Made by a program: the position numbers and the translations under genes
Shown: in pieces, positions 27,409 to 35,694 of the stretch
Position numbering within the stretch: position 1 is the first letter of the stretch
Layout: every line of letters starts with the position of its first letter
Assembly (NCBI GenBank): GCA_963790435.1
Contig: CAWBOI010000006.1
Coordinates: 310,001-374,000 of the forward strand
Reading direction: 5' to 3'
DNA: 64,000 bases
Source of the DNA: Ilyomonas sp963790435
GTDB lineage: Bacteria; Bacteroidota; Bacteroidia; Chitinophagales; Chitinophagaceae
Notes under the pieces: model-generated
What the model was told of the DNA's origin: nothing
The model's database searches: none
What the model saw: only the letters and a program-made list of their open reading frames with translations

Positions 27409-28887
27409 TTACAATTTATTAATAGCAACAAATTCATCTTTCAGTTTCGCATACAAAGATTGAAAAATGCGGAACAAAGAATCGTATGTCTTACCTGTGG
27501 AAGCATCAGGAGAAAACGTTTGCTGCACAGAAAACAGCTTCTTCGTTTCTTGGAGATTCTTGATATAACCTAACGCATACAGCCCAATCATAGCGGCACC
27601 TGTAGCCGATGCATCAGCGCTGTTATTCATCTTGATTTCTTTACCCAAAACATCACTCATTACCTGTACCCAAAATTGAGACTTGGTAAAGCCACCGCTT
27701 GCATAAATGTTGGTTATCGTTCCATTCACTTCTTCAATTGCGTGCATTACATCCCGCAAAGCAAAACAAATTCCTTCCACAGTTGCACGGGCAATATCAG
27801 CCTTAGTATGTTGGTGTGTTAACCCAAACAAAACGCCTTTGGCAGCCGCATCCCACATCGGTGCACGCTCACCTAATAAATACGGCAAAAACAAAAGCCG
27901 GTTCGCGCCAGGCGACGATGTTTGCGCTATTTGCAACAGTTCCTGAATGTCTTCAGTCATTACAATTTTGCTCAACCATTCCAGTGTAACGCCACCGTTG
28001 TTAATGGCCCCGCCTCTGATGTAAATATCTTCCGTAAGAAGATAAATAAAGGTTCGCTCTTGTTCATCAACGCAAAACTGATGCGTTGTCATTCTGATGG
28101 CTCCGCTTGTGCCAACGGTTAATGATGCATCGCCATGCGCAATCACGCCACTGCCAAGGTTAGCAAGACAGCCATCGTTGCCGCCAACAACAAACTGTAA
28201 CGGCTGGTTTGTTTTTGCCCAATTTTTATATTGAGGTGACAGTTCAGTTTCACTATGTGTTACTTCCACAGGAGTTGATAATGCATCGGCTGTAATGCCT
28301 GTAGTAGCCAATGCTTCGCTGCACCATGCCTTTTGTTTTACATCAAATAATCCGGTTGCCGAAGCGATGGAATAATCAATTATGTACTTACCGAAAAATT
28401 GGGCAAAAACAAACTCTTTTAATGAAATGAATTTACGCGTTTGCTTAAATACTTCGGGCATGTTTTCTTTCAACCAGATTATTTTACACAACGGCGACAT
28501 GGGATGAATGGGCGTGCCTGTTTTTGCATAAATTAATTTTCCAACTTCAGTTGATTTTAGTTGTTCAGCTTGCCTGGCTGCTCTTATATCAGACCAAAGT
28601 ATGGCATTGGTTAAAGGCTTCCCCTTTTCATCAATTGCAATCAGGCTGTGCATAGCAGCACTAAAACAGACTGCAACAATGTTGTTATTCTTCTGTGTTG
28701 ATTCTTGTATGAGTTGCGTTACTGCTTCAAGAACTTCTGTTGGATTTTGCTCACTTTTGCCACCTGCTTCGCTGATGGTTTCATAGGTTTTGTTTTGCGA
28801 AGAAATGACGTTTCCCACTACATCAAATACAACTGCCTTGCAGTTGGTGGTGCCCATATCAATTGCCAGAATACAATCCATTGTCAA
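27409..28887 (-). CDS. FGGY-family carbohydrate kinase (gluconokinase/xylulokinase type)
   Basis: 492 residues. ATP-binding motif LAIDMGTTNCKAVVFD at the start, ILWSDIRAARQAEQL, the FGGY signature region VGGNDGCLANLGSGVI, LGERAPMWDAAAKGV and YASGGFTKSQFW. The pattern is nearest to gluconate kinases of the FGGY family, in my judgement, but xylulokinase cannot be excluded. The neighbouring GMC dehydrogenase and gluconate-dehydrogenase-like subunit (divergent) make a link to aldonate or sugar oxidation plausible. Three dispersed-motif copies lie in it (27886, 28208, 28404), encoding LLFLP, WAKTN and FVFAQF. Confidence 0.9.
   Translation of the reverse strand: MTMDCILAIDMGTTNCKAVVFDVVGNVISSQNKTYETISEAGGKSEQNPTEVLEAVTQLIQESTQKNNNIVAVCFSAAMHSLIAIDEKGKPLTNAILWSDIRAARQAEQLKSTEVGKLIYAKTGTPIHPMSPLCKIIWLKENMPEVFKQTRKFISLKEFVFAQFFGKYIIDYSIASATGLFDVKQKAWCSEALATTGITADALSTPVEVTHSETELSPQYKNWAKTNQPLQFVVGGNDGCLANLGSGVIAHGDASLTVGTSGAIRMTTHQFCVDEQERTFIYLLTEDIYIRGGAINNGGVTLEWLSKIVMTEDIQELLQIAQTSSPGANRLLFLPYLLGERAPMWDAAAKGVLFGLTHQHTKADIARATVEGICFALRDVMHAIEEVNGTITNIYASGGFTKSQFWVQVMSDVLGKEIKMNNSADASATGAAMIGLYALGYIKNLQETKKLFSVQQTFSPDASTGKTYDSLFRIFQSLYAKLKDEFVAINKL
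28394..28413 (+). repeat. Type example of the dispersed 20-base motif (33 core copies in the window)
   Basis: AAAAATTGGGCAAAAACAAA at 28394-28413. Exact cores CAAAAACAAA on the plus strand start at 1423, 2249, 4136, 6619, 7674, 21371, 23376, 25523, 27886, 28404, 33668, 33851, 37916, 46143, 56768 and 59354. Cores on the minus strand (TTTGTTTTTG) start at 3730, 4067, 6480, 7606, 10992, 13039, 13606, 14119, 22094, 23988, 28208, 31974, 38511, 38860, 45549, 46459 and 57976. TAAAAACAAA variants: 1153, 7791, 9093, 19293, 41701, 59200, 61239 and several on the other strand. Most copies have an A run and G/GG before the core. Counted by eye; a few could be missed. Confidence 0.8.
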
Positions 28888-29063
28888 GTTGTTGAAAATG
28901 TAAATGTATCAGCTTTGCAGCACAAAGCGCATGTAGATAAATCAAGTATCAATTGTATAAAAACTATTTTGATGAACCGCAATACAATTTTGATTTTACC
29001 ATTAAAAATTGGTAAGTGAATAAGAGAATGCACTACATTTAGCCCAACAAAACGATTCGTTAC

Positions 29064-30806
29064 ATGCCTGATTTACAAATCAAGAAAAGCTCTAAAAAAT
29101 ACGATGCCATTATCATTGGTTCTGGTGCGGGCGGCGGAATGGCGGCTTACGTGCTTGCCAATGCCGGTCTGAAAGTTTGCCTGTTGGAAGCCGGTCCGAT
29201 GTTCGATCCAAAAGTGAATTCATTGCAGTTAAAACATCCGTGGGATTCGCCCCGGCGTGGTGCGAGCACCAAGTATCGTCCCTTCGGTGATTTTGATGGT
29301 TGCTACCACGGATGGGAAATTGATGGCGAACCTTATACACAAACAAAAGGCACGGAATGGGATTGGTTTCGTGCCCGTATGCTGGGTGGACGTACCAACC
29401 ACTGGGGCAGAATTTCTTTACGTTTTGGACCTAAAGATTTTAAAGCCAAAAGTATTGATGGTTTGGGCGACGATTGGCCTATTGGCTATGACGATGTAAA
29501 GCCTTATTATGATAAAATAGACAGGCTTCTTGGTGTGTTTGGAACCAACGAAGGATTGCCCGATGCGCCCGATGGTATTTTTTTACCACCTCCCAAGCCG
29601 CGTCTGCACGAATTAATGATTAAGAAAGCGGGAACGGCTGCGGGTGTTCCTGTCATTCCATCTCGTTTATCTATTCTTACCAAGCCTATTAATAAAGAAC
29701 GCGGCTCTTGTTTTTATTGTTCGCAATGCGGACGGAGCTGTAAAGTATATGCCGACTTTTCTGCTTCATCTTGTTTGGTAATTCCGGCATTGCACACCGG
29801 CAATGTAGATCTTGTTACCAATGCTATGGCACGCGAGATATTGACCGATCAGAATACGGGTTTGGCAACTGCAGTATCTTATGTAAATAAAGACGACATG
29901 CAGGAATACCAGGTGTCTGGACGTACGGTTATATTAGCTGCCAGCGCCTGCGAATCGGCTCGTTTGTTATTGAATTCAAAATCTGCCCGTCATCCCAATG
30001 GTTTAGCTAACTCAAGCAATGTAGTAGGTAAATACCTGCACGATTCTACAGGCTCAGGCATGGGTGGTATTATTCCGGAATTGTTCGGCAGAAAGCGTTA
30101 TAACGAAGATGGTGTTGGTGGTATGCACGTGTATTCTCCGTGGTGGTTGGATAATAAGAAGCTAGACTTTCCACGTGGTTATCATATTGAATATGGCGGT
30201 GGTATGGGAATGCCATTATATGGCTTTAGCTGGGGCATCGAAAGCCTGAATGGTAAGTATGCGGTAAAGGGTATGCAGAAAGAAGGTGGTGGTTATGGCA
30301 AATCTTTAAAAGAGGATTACCGTTTCTTTTATGGCGCTGGCGTAGGTATGGCAGGCAGGGGAGAAGCATTGGCTTTAGAAAGCAATTACTGCGAAATCGA
30401 TCCTACTGTTGTTGATAAATATGGCATCCCGGTATTGCGCTTTAATGTAAAATATACCGATTACGAAATCAACCAGGCAAAGCACATGACGGAAACCTTC
30501 TCTGAAATTCTGCACAATATGGGTGCGGTAATTACCTGGGGCGCTGATAATAATAAAGAAAACAACTGGGGATTGGAACCGCCCGGCAAAATCATTCACG
30601 AAGCCGGTACTGTGCGTATGGGTAGCGACCCAAAGAAGGCCGCATTGAACGGATGGAGCCAGGCACACGATGCTAAAAATGTATTGTGTGTAGACGGTGG
30701 CCAGTTTGTATCGCAGGGAGATAAAAATATTACATGGACCATTCTTGCACTTTCAATGCGTGCTTCTGAACATTTGATTGATGAAATGAAGAAGAATAAT
30801 GTGTAG
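29064..30806 (+). CDS. GMC-family FAD oxidoreductase
   Basis: 580 residues. The Rossmann FAD-binding motif is IIIGSGAGGGMAAYVLANAG, with LLEAG after it. WFRARMLGGRTNHWGRISLR is the GMC signature-1 region, and the C-terminal catalytic part contains HEAGTVRMGSDPKKAALN and NITWTILALSMRASEHLI. CFYCSQCGRSC adds a Cys cluster found in the gluconate/2-keto-gluconate dehydrogenase-like branch. It oxidises an alcohol or sugar. The following gene encodes the matching small subunit. No heme subunit is seen in the window. Confidence 0.92.
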   Translation: MPDLQIKKSSKKYDAIIIGSGAGGGMAAYVLANAGLKVCLLEAGPMFDPKVNSLQLKHPWDSPRRGASTKYRPFGDFDGCYHGWEIDGEPYTQTKGTEWDWFRARMLGGRTNHWGRISLRFGPKDFKAKSIDGLGDDWPIGYDDVKPYYDKIDRLLGVFGTNEGLPDAPDGIFLPPPKPRLHELMIKKAGTAAGVPVIPSRLSILTKPINKERGSCFYCSQCGRSCKVYADFSASSCLVIPALHTGNVDLVTNAMAREILTDQNTGLATAVSYVNKDDMQEYQVSGRTVILAASACESARLLLNSKSARHPNGLANSSNVVGKYLHDSTGSGMGGIIPELFGRKRYNEDGVGGMHVYSPWWLDNKKLDFPRGYHIEYGGGMGMPLYGFSWGIESLNGKYAVKGMQKEGGGYGKSLKEDYRFFYGAGVGMAGRGEALALESNYCEIDPTVVDKYGIPVLRFNVKYTDYEINQAKHMTETFSEILHNMGAVITWGADNNKENNWGLEPPGKIIHEAGTVRMGSDPKKAALNGWSQAHDAKNVLCVDGGQFVSQGDKNITWTILALSMRASEHLIDEMKKNNV

Positions 30807-30906
30807 AGAAGCTATAAGATTCAAGGTACAATATGCAAGATTTTGTAACCATAACAAATCAAAAATCATAATTCACAAATCATAAATCATAAATCTAAGA
30901 TTGATT

Positions 30907-31581
30907 ATGAACAGACGTCATTCTTTAAAAGCATTACTGGCAGGCAGCATGGCAGCAGGCGCCGTTTTGGAAGCCTGTAATTCTGATATTAAAACAGACA
31001 ACAGAAAAGAACTGCCTTCGGAAAAAGCGGTTGAAACCAAAGGCAAAGACTTTGACCGGATGAAGGAAGAACAAGCGCATTATGATGATGTAACAAAAGA
31101 GAAATTTTTTACGGATCATGAAATGGCAACCATCGCAGTTCTGGCAGATATTATTATACCCAAAGATGAAGTAAGCGGCAGTGCTACCGATGCGAAAGTG
31201 CCCGATTTTATTGAATTTATCGTGAAGGACATTCCTGAACATAAAACGCCGATGCGTGGTGGCTTGCGCTGGTTAGATATGCAGTGCTTAACGCGCTACA
31301 ACCAATCGTTCCGCGATTGCGATGACAAGCAACGCATTGCCATGGTTGATGAAATTGCTTATCCCAAAAAAGCAAAGCCGGGCATGGAGCCAGGCGTTTC
31401 ATTTTTTAATTTGATGCGAAACCTTACTGCCACTGGTTTTTACACTTCGGAGATTGGCGTAAAAGACATTGGCTATGTAGGCAATATTCCCAATCAATGG
31501 AACGGTGTGCCTGCCGACGTGTTGAAGCAATACAATATGGCTTATACAGATAAAGAGTTGAAGGAGTGTGTGAGTTATTGA
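30907..31581 (+). CDS. Gluconate 2-dehydrogenase subunit 3 family protein (Tat exported)
   Basis: 224 residues. The twin-arginine signal MNRRHSLKALLAGSMAAGAV ends at a Cys (LEACNSD), so it may be a Tat-exported lipoprotein. The body (FFTDHEMATIAVLADIIIPK, DFIEFIVKDIP, RGGLRWLDMQCLTRY) is typical of subunit 3 of gluconate 2-dehydrogenase-type GMC enzymes. The small subunit helps export and assembly of the large FAD subunit. The start ATG is at 30907; a TTG lies six bases earlier. The 100-base gap before it is AT-rich with short tandem 'aaatcat' repeats. Confidence 0.88.
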   Translation: MNRRHSLKALLAGSMAAGAVLEACNSDIKTDNRKELPSEKAVETKGKDFDRMKEEQAHYDDVTKEKFFTDHEMATIAVLADIIIPKDEVSGSATDAKVPDFIEFIVKDIPEHKTPMRGGLRWLDMQCLTRYNQSFRDCDDKQRIAMVDEIAYPKKAKPGMEPGVSFFNLMRNLTATGFYTSEIGVKDIGYVGNIPNQWNGVPADVLKQYNMAYTDKELKECVSY

Positions 31582-31623
31582 TGCTTCGGTTCTTACATAA
31601 AGTTTCATTTGATATTGCATATA

Positions 31624-32043
31624 ATGAAAATTGACACTTCTTATCTTGAACGATGTATTTTAACGTTAGAAAAAGCATTGTCGTTACTGCATCAATCGCA
31701 ATCCGATACCATTGACCATGATATGTATCGTTCGGCCTGTGTAAAAGAATTTGAAATCATTTTAGAGCAAAGCGGTAAATTATTACGCAAAGCACTAAAG
31801 CCATATTTTCATTCTTCCAAAGCGGTTGATCAGCTGGCTTTTAAGGATGTGTTTCGCCATGGAGTTTTGCGTAATATTATCACTTTTGATGAAAGTGAAC
31901 GATGGATAAAATATCGTGACAATCGAAACAATACAGCACATGATTATGGTGTTAATTTCGCTGAAGAAACCCTTTTGTTTTTGCCTCAATTTATTATAGA
32001 TGCTAATGAATTGGTGGCTTCTATAAAACGACTAAACAATTGA
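31624..32043 (+). CDS. hepT: HEPN-domain toxin, HepT/HI0074 family
   Basis: 139 residues, all helical in appearance, from MKIDTSYLERCI. The C-terminal RNNTAHDY matches the HEPN motif R-X4-H-X-Y: the Arg and His form the ribonuclease site and the Tyr is the residue AMPylated by the partner in studied HepT-MntA pairs. Toxin action would be RNA cleavage. The partner MNT gene starts one base after the stop codon, so the pair is co-transcribed and translationally coupled. The gene contains one dispersed-motif copy (31974-31983). Confidence 0.88.
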   Translation: MKIDTSYLERCILTLEKALSLLHQSQSDTIDHDMYRSACVKEFEIILEQSGKLLRKALKPYFHSSKAVDQLAFKDVFRHGVLRNIITFDESERWIKYRDNRNNTAHDYGVNFAEETLLFLPQFIIDANELVASIKRLNN

Positions 32044-32044
32044 T

Positions 32045-32371
32045 ATGCTTTTGCGCGACAAAGACAAACAAACGCTCAACGCTATTTTTTCAAAACTAAA
32101 AATGCCGGTGGAAGTGTGGGCGTATGGAAGTCGTGTAAACGGCACCGCACATGAAGGCAGCGATTTGGATTTAGTGATACGAACGGCTGATGTAAGTCCT
32201 TTGCCTTATGATGCTTATGCTTTGTTGCGCGAACAAATAACCGATAGCAACATACCCATTTTGGTTGATATATTTGACTGGACCAGACTTCCGGCAAGCT
32301 TTCAACAAAACATTCTGCAGCAATATGAAGTGTTATTTGATAACCGCGATGAGTTTGTTTATAATGAATAA
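32045..32371 (+). CDS. mntA: Minimal nucleotidyltransferase, MntA-type antitoxin
   Basis: 108 residues, the size of the MNT family. GSRVNGTAHEGSDLDLVI fits the nucleotidyltransferase signature GS-X10-DXD exactly, and VDIFDW supplies the third carboxylate region. In characterised pairs this protein neutralises HepT by adding AMP residues to its conserved Tyr. The order HepT then MntA with a one-base gap is typical. Function is inferred from family and context. Confidence 0.88.
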   Translation: MLLRDKDKQTLNAIFSKLKMPVEVWAYGSRVNGTAHEGSDLDLVIRTADVSPLPYDAYALLREQITDSNIPILVDIFDWTRLPASFQQNILQQYEVLFDNRDEFVYNE

Positions 32372-32393
32372 AACGGAATGATATTTTTACCCA

Positions 32394-32934
32394 ATGATGT
32401 CCCCTTTTTCAAACACACAAATTTTGATTGCAACGCCTGCTGATATTCCTGCCATCAAAAACTTACTCAACGCTGCTTATCGTGGCGAAGTCATCAAAGC
32501 AAGGCTGGACAACCGAAGCGCATTTAATAGGTGGCGAGCAACGAACCAATGAAGAACAACTTTTGAAAACGATGCAATTGCCAGGCAGCGTCTTTTTAAA
32601 ATATATCAATCAGCAAAACGAAATCATTGGTTGTGTGAATTTGCAACAGCATCAACAAAAATTATACTTGGGCATGTTTTCCGTAAGTCCTTATTCGCAA
32701 GGTACTGGCATTGGTAAACAGCTTTTACAAGCCGCAGAAGAACGGGCAAAACATTTGTATTGTACAACCATTTACATGTCGGTAATTTCTGTTCGGGACG
32801 AGTTAATCAATTGGTACAAACGGCATGGATATGAAGAGAATGGCGAAAGAAAATTTTTTCAGGAAGATAACGTTACCGGTAAGCATTTGCAGCCGTTAGA
32901 GTTTATGATGATGGAGAAGAAGCTAAAACAATAA
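32394..32934 (+). pseudogene. GNAT-family N-acetyltransferase with one frameshift
   Basis: From ATG 32394 the frame reads ILIATPADIPAIKNLLNAAY then RGE. It then needs to shift: the other frame continues SSKQGWTTEAHLIGGEQRT, and 'RGESSKQGWTTEA' is a familiar string in this acetyltransferase group. Removing one G at about 32490 restores a single frame of about 180 codons. The rest carries the acetyl-CoA loop SPYSQGTGIGKQLLQAAEE and the C-terminal INWYKRHGYEENGERKFF. One extra base in a short run is also a typical assembly error, so the gene may be intact in the organism. Confidence 0.85.
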
Positions 32935-32995
32935 TATGATTTAAGAATTGCGACATCATCAATTGTCATTATAAAATAAAGTTGTTGTTCTGTTC

Positions 32996-33704
32996 TCATT
33001 TATCGTCTTTAACAACCTGCAGCAACACCGGATGTTTATTTTGTTTCAACCAGTAAACCAGCTTCATAATATTTTGTTTCGACATTGCTGTGCAACCAGA
33101 TGTGCCTCTGTTTTCATCTTTCCAAACATGAATAAAAATGCAGGATCCGTTGCCCGCAACAACAGGATGACTATTATACAAAACCCACACACCATATTCA
33201 TAAAAATCGTCTCTGCGCTTCATGTATTCAAAGCTTTTGTACCGTTGTTTTGCTGTGTCGGCAACAAGGAGTGTGTTATAGTAAGAAGATGCTGTATCAT
33301 CCACACAATGGCAAAGCGTATCTACCTGCTTGAATGGCATTTTTATATGCTTTAAATCATGATAACTAAACACAATACCCAACGGAAAAATGCCAGCCGG
33401 CGATTTGCCATCGCCTTCTTTTTTCGTAGGCAAATCTGGTAAATGAAATCGGGCTGCGAGCATCTTTCGCCAAGCCGTTTTTCCCAACGACAATTGCAAA
33501 TGAATCGGTTAGTTTCCATGCAGCTTTGTTGTTTTTTCTTTCATACAAAAACATGGTTCCTCTTACCGAATCAACGCCTCCGGTTTTTACAAACAAAACC
33601 TGGTTGGTGTTAACAAGATAAGCGTTAAAAGAACCGATGCTTTGCGATTGCGCGTTTAAAAAATGGGCAAAAACAAAAGCGGATAAAATAAGGAAATGCT
33701 TCAT
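32996..33704 (-). pseudogene. L,D-transpeptidase (YkuD) family protein with one frameshift
   Basis: The first frame begins with a signal peptide (MKHFLILSAFVFAHFLNAQS) and reads LTDSFAIVVGKNG. Near 33475 the frame must change by one base to continue WRKMLAARFHLPDLPTKKEG, GKSPAGIFPLG, FIHVWKDENRGTSGCTAMS. The last part carries the YkuD catalytic pattern H-X-(13)-S/T-x-GC, with Cys in GTSGCTAM. Total length is 236 codons plus one base. The enzyme class cross-links peptidoglycan or attaches proteins to it. As with the GNAT gene, one extra base could be an error. The signal peptide holds a dispersed-motif copy. Confidence 0.85.
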
Positions 33705-33797
33705 GCTGAATAATTGCAATGAAAACCGTTACACGTTCTAATGATATTTTTACACCGCAAAGAACAAGAGAAACATGAGATAATGAGGAGATGAAAG

Positions 33798-35378
33798 TTA
33801 AACTCTCGTAAACTTCTTTTCCTTCTTTGTCACCTGTGGTAAAAAAAGGGCAAAAACAAACTTTGTTATATCTTCTTCAGGGCTCCATCCTTTGCGGTAT
33901 TCTCTGCTTAAATATTGGTTGGCTTCCGGCGCATTGGTGATGGTAAGATTTGCCGCATCATATTTCAGCAATTTGTTCGTACGCAAAGCCACAGCATACA
34001 AGTTCACCGCTTCGGTTAAGTATTCGGCTTGCCTGAAATTGCCATCGTACTGCTGTCCGGTTTTGCAGGCATTTACAAAAAGCGGCAACGCTTCCGAGGT
34101 TTGCTCTACCTGGCTTCTTGCATCTTTTTTGCCGGAAGGCGCATCCATTTTTTTACCCGAAATAATCTGCGGATCCTGCACGTTAAAGCCAGCGAGTATT
34201 TTACCGCTTGTGCCAACAAACATCATCCCTTCCTGTGGTAGTTCTTTGTTTTCATTCAATAATTCAACAGGCGTTGGCGGACGCATTCCTCCATCGTACC
34301 AACACAAATCAACCGGCCCACGATTGCCGTTGGCCGGATATACAAAGCGTACCATACTTGCCATTGGAAAAGAAAAATCATTGTTGATACGGAAAGGTAC
34401 GCTGCCATTGAAATCACACACATGACTGCGGTTTGGGATTACCATTGTTGGCGAGGTTAACTGCAACGCATTAAACACCGTCCACAAGCTATAATGACCC
34501 ATGTCTGCCATTGAGCCGCCACCGAAATCGTACCAGCCGCGAAATACCATGTTAGTATAATCGGGCGAGTAATCGCGTTCAGCTTCAGGTCCTAACCACA
34601 AATCCCAGTAAAAGCCTTGCGGAACAGGTGGTTTGTCTTTTGGCAGTTCGGCATATTGCGGCCATACAGGTCGGTTCGTCCAGTTATGTACTTCGGTTAA
34701 TGTGCCAATGGCGCCACCATTTATCCAAGCCATTACGGTTTCCATCGAGCCATTGGAATCCCAGGGCACAAGGTGTGTGATTACTTTGCTGTTGCGTGCC
34801 GTGTTAATTACATCTTTTCCTTCTTTTAAGCGGTTCGAAATCGGCTTGTGCACGATTACGTGCTTGCCCTTTTTCATTGCTGCAAGACATAAAATGCCAT
34901 GCAGATGATCAGGCGTCATAATTTTTACAGCATCTACATCTTTTTCTTTTGCCAATAATTCCCGAACATCGGCATACGCTGTGCAACCTTTGTAAGCCGG
35001 TTGCTTGCGAACACTAGCGTAATAAGCATCCACAATGTCTTTTCCATTGTCTCTTCCGCCAGGTATGGTGTTATCTCCACCGGGTTGCCAGTTTGGATTG
35101 TTTATGGTTTTTCTTATCTGATCACGCAAGCCATTCTGACTCCAGTCTCTGTATCCTTTGGCTTCCTTATTGGGATCGCAAACGGCAACAATTTGTATGT
35201 CAGGAACAGCAAGCATGGGCAGCATTTCATTAATGCCCTGCGTGCCTATTCCTATGTAGGCAAGTGTTATTTTATCACTTGGCGCAACAAAGTTTTTTCC
35301 GCCTAACACATGACGCGGCAAAATGGTAAATGCAATAGCAGCCGAGGAAGCCATCTCTACAAATTTGCGTCGGTTCAT
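33798..35378 (-). CDS. Gfo/Idh/MocA family oxidoreductase, Tat exported
   Basis: 526 residues from MNRRKFVEMASSAAIAFTIL, a twin-arginine signal; an in-frame ATG at 35450 would add 24 polar residues ahead of it. The NAD(P)-binding domain reads ITLAYIGIGTQGINEML (GxGxxG-like) with VAVCDPNKEAKG, MTPDHLHGILCLAAMKKGKH and VHKPISN, the EKP-type motif with His in place of Glu. The C-terminal GFO_IDH_MocA domain includes FGGGSMADMGHYSLWTVFNA. Substrates are sugars or cyclitols; Bacteroidota have many exported paralogues. The C-terminal tail FVFALFLPQV encodes a dispersed-motif copy. Confidence 0.88.
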   Translation of the reverse strand: MNRRKFVEMASSAAIAFTILPRHVLGGKNFVAPSDKITLAYIGIGTQGINEMLPMLAVPDIQIVAVCDPNKEAKGYRDWSQNGLRDQIRKTINNPNWQPGGDNTIPGGRDNGKDIVDAYYASVRKQPAYKGCTAYADVRELLAKEKDVDAVKIMTPDHLHGILCLAAMKKGKHVIVHKPISNRLKEGKDVINTARNSKVITHLVPWDSNGSMETVMAWINGGAIGTLTEVHNWTNRPVWPQYAELPKDKPPVPQGFYWDLWLGPEAERDYSPDYTNMVFRGWYDFGGGSMADMGHYSLWTVFNALQLTSPTMVIPNRSHVCDFNGSVPFRINNDFSFPMASMVRFVYPANGNRGPVDLCWYDGGMRPPTPVELLNENKELPQEGMMFVGTSGKILAGFNVQDPQIISGKKMDAPSGKKDARSQVEQTSEALPLFVNACKTGQQYDGNFRQAEYLTEAVNLYAVALRTNKLLKYDAANLTITNAPEANQYLSREYRKGWSPEEDITKFVFALFLPQVTKKEKKFTRV

Positions 35379-35536
35379 GTTGTTAGTGTTGTCTTCGGTT
35401 TCGTTTGAATTGTTGTTGCATTCTATGGCGATTGAAGATTCTGGTTTCATTATGGCAGCTTTTTGTTTTGAAAGAAGAAATTAAAAGTAAGGAATATGAG
35501 GATGCAATCAACACCCAAAAAGAAGCATAATGCTAT

Positions 35537-35569
35537 ATTAAAAATAATAAAAAATTAATTATTTTTAAT
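35537..35569. other. AT-only perfect inverted repeat upstream of kup
   Basis: ATTAAAAATAAT (35537-35548) and its perfect reverse complement (35558-35569) with a 9-base A/T spacer. It ends about 20 bases upstream of the -33 element of the kup promoter, where an operator or UP-like element could sit. It lies in the 316-base gap between the oxidoreductase and kup, which otherwise holds no gene. Confidence 0.55.
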
Positions 35570-35589
35570 ATAATAACTATTGTGTTGGT

Positions 35590-35621
35590 TTTGGAACAAA
35601 CTTTATCAATTTTTATTTTTG
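35590..35621 (+). promoter_or_regulatory. Predicted Bacteroidota-type promoter of kup
   Basis: TTTG at 35590-35593 and TATTTTTG (TAnnTTTG) at 35614-35621 are separated by 20 bases, an exact fit to the sigma-ABfr consensus TTTG-N19-21-TAnnTTTG. The start of transcription would fall near 35627, about 68 bases before the kup ATG. Confidence 0.65.
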
Positions 35622-35694
35622 CAGGATATATTGGTTTTTAAAAAAGGTGAATATTTTATAAACTTGGCTATTACTTTGCAAAGAATTTTCTGTT

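Noticed and set aside
30833..30900. AT-rich 'aaatcat' repeats as an origin or iteron array
   Set aside because: Only three short imperfect units, no dnaA or rep gene nearby; similar low complexity occurs at about 42645.
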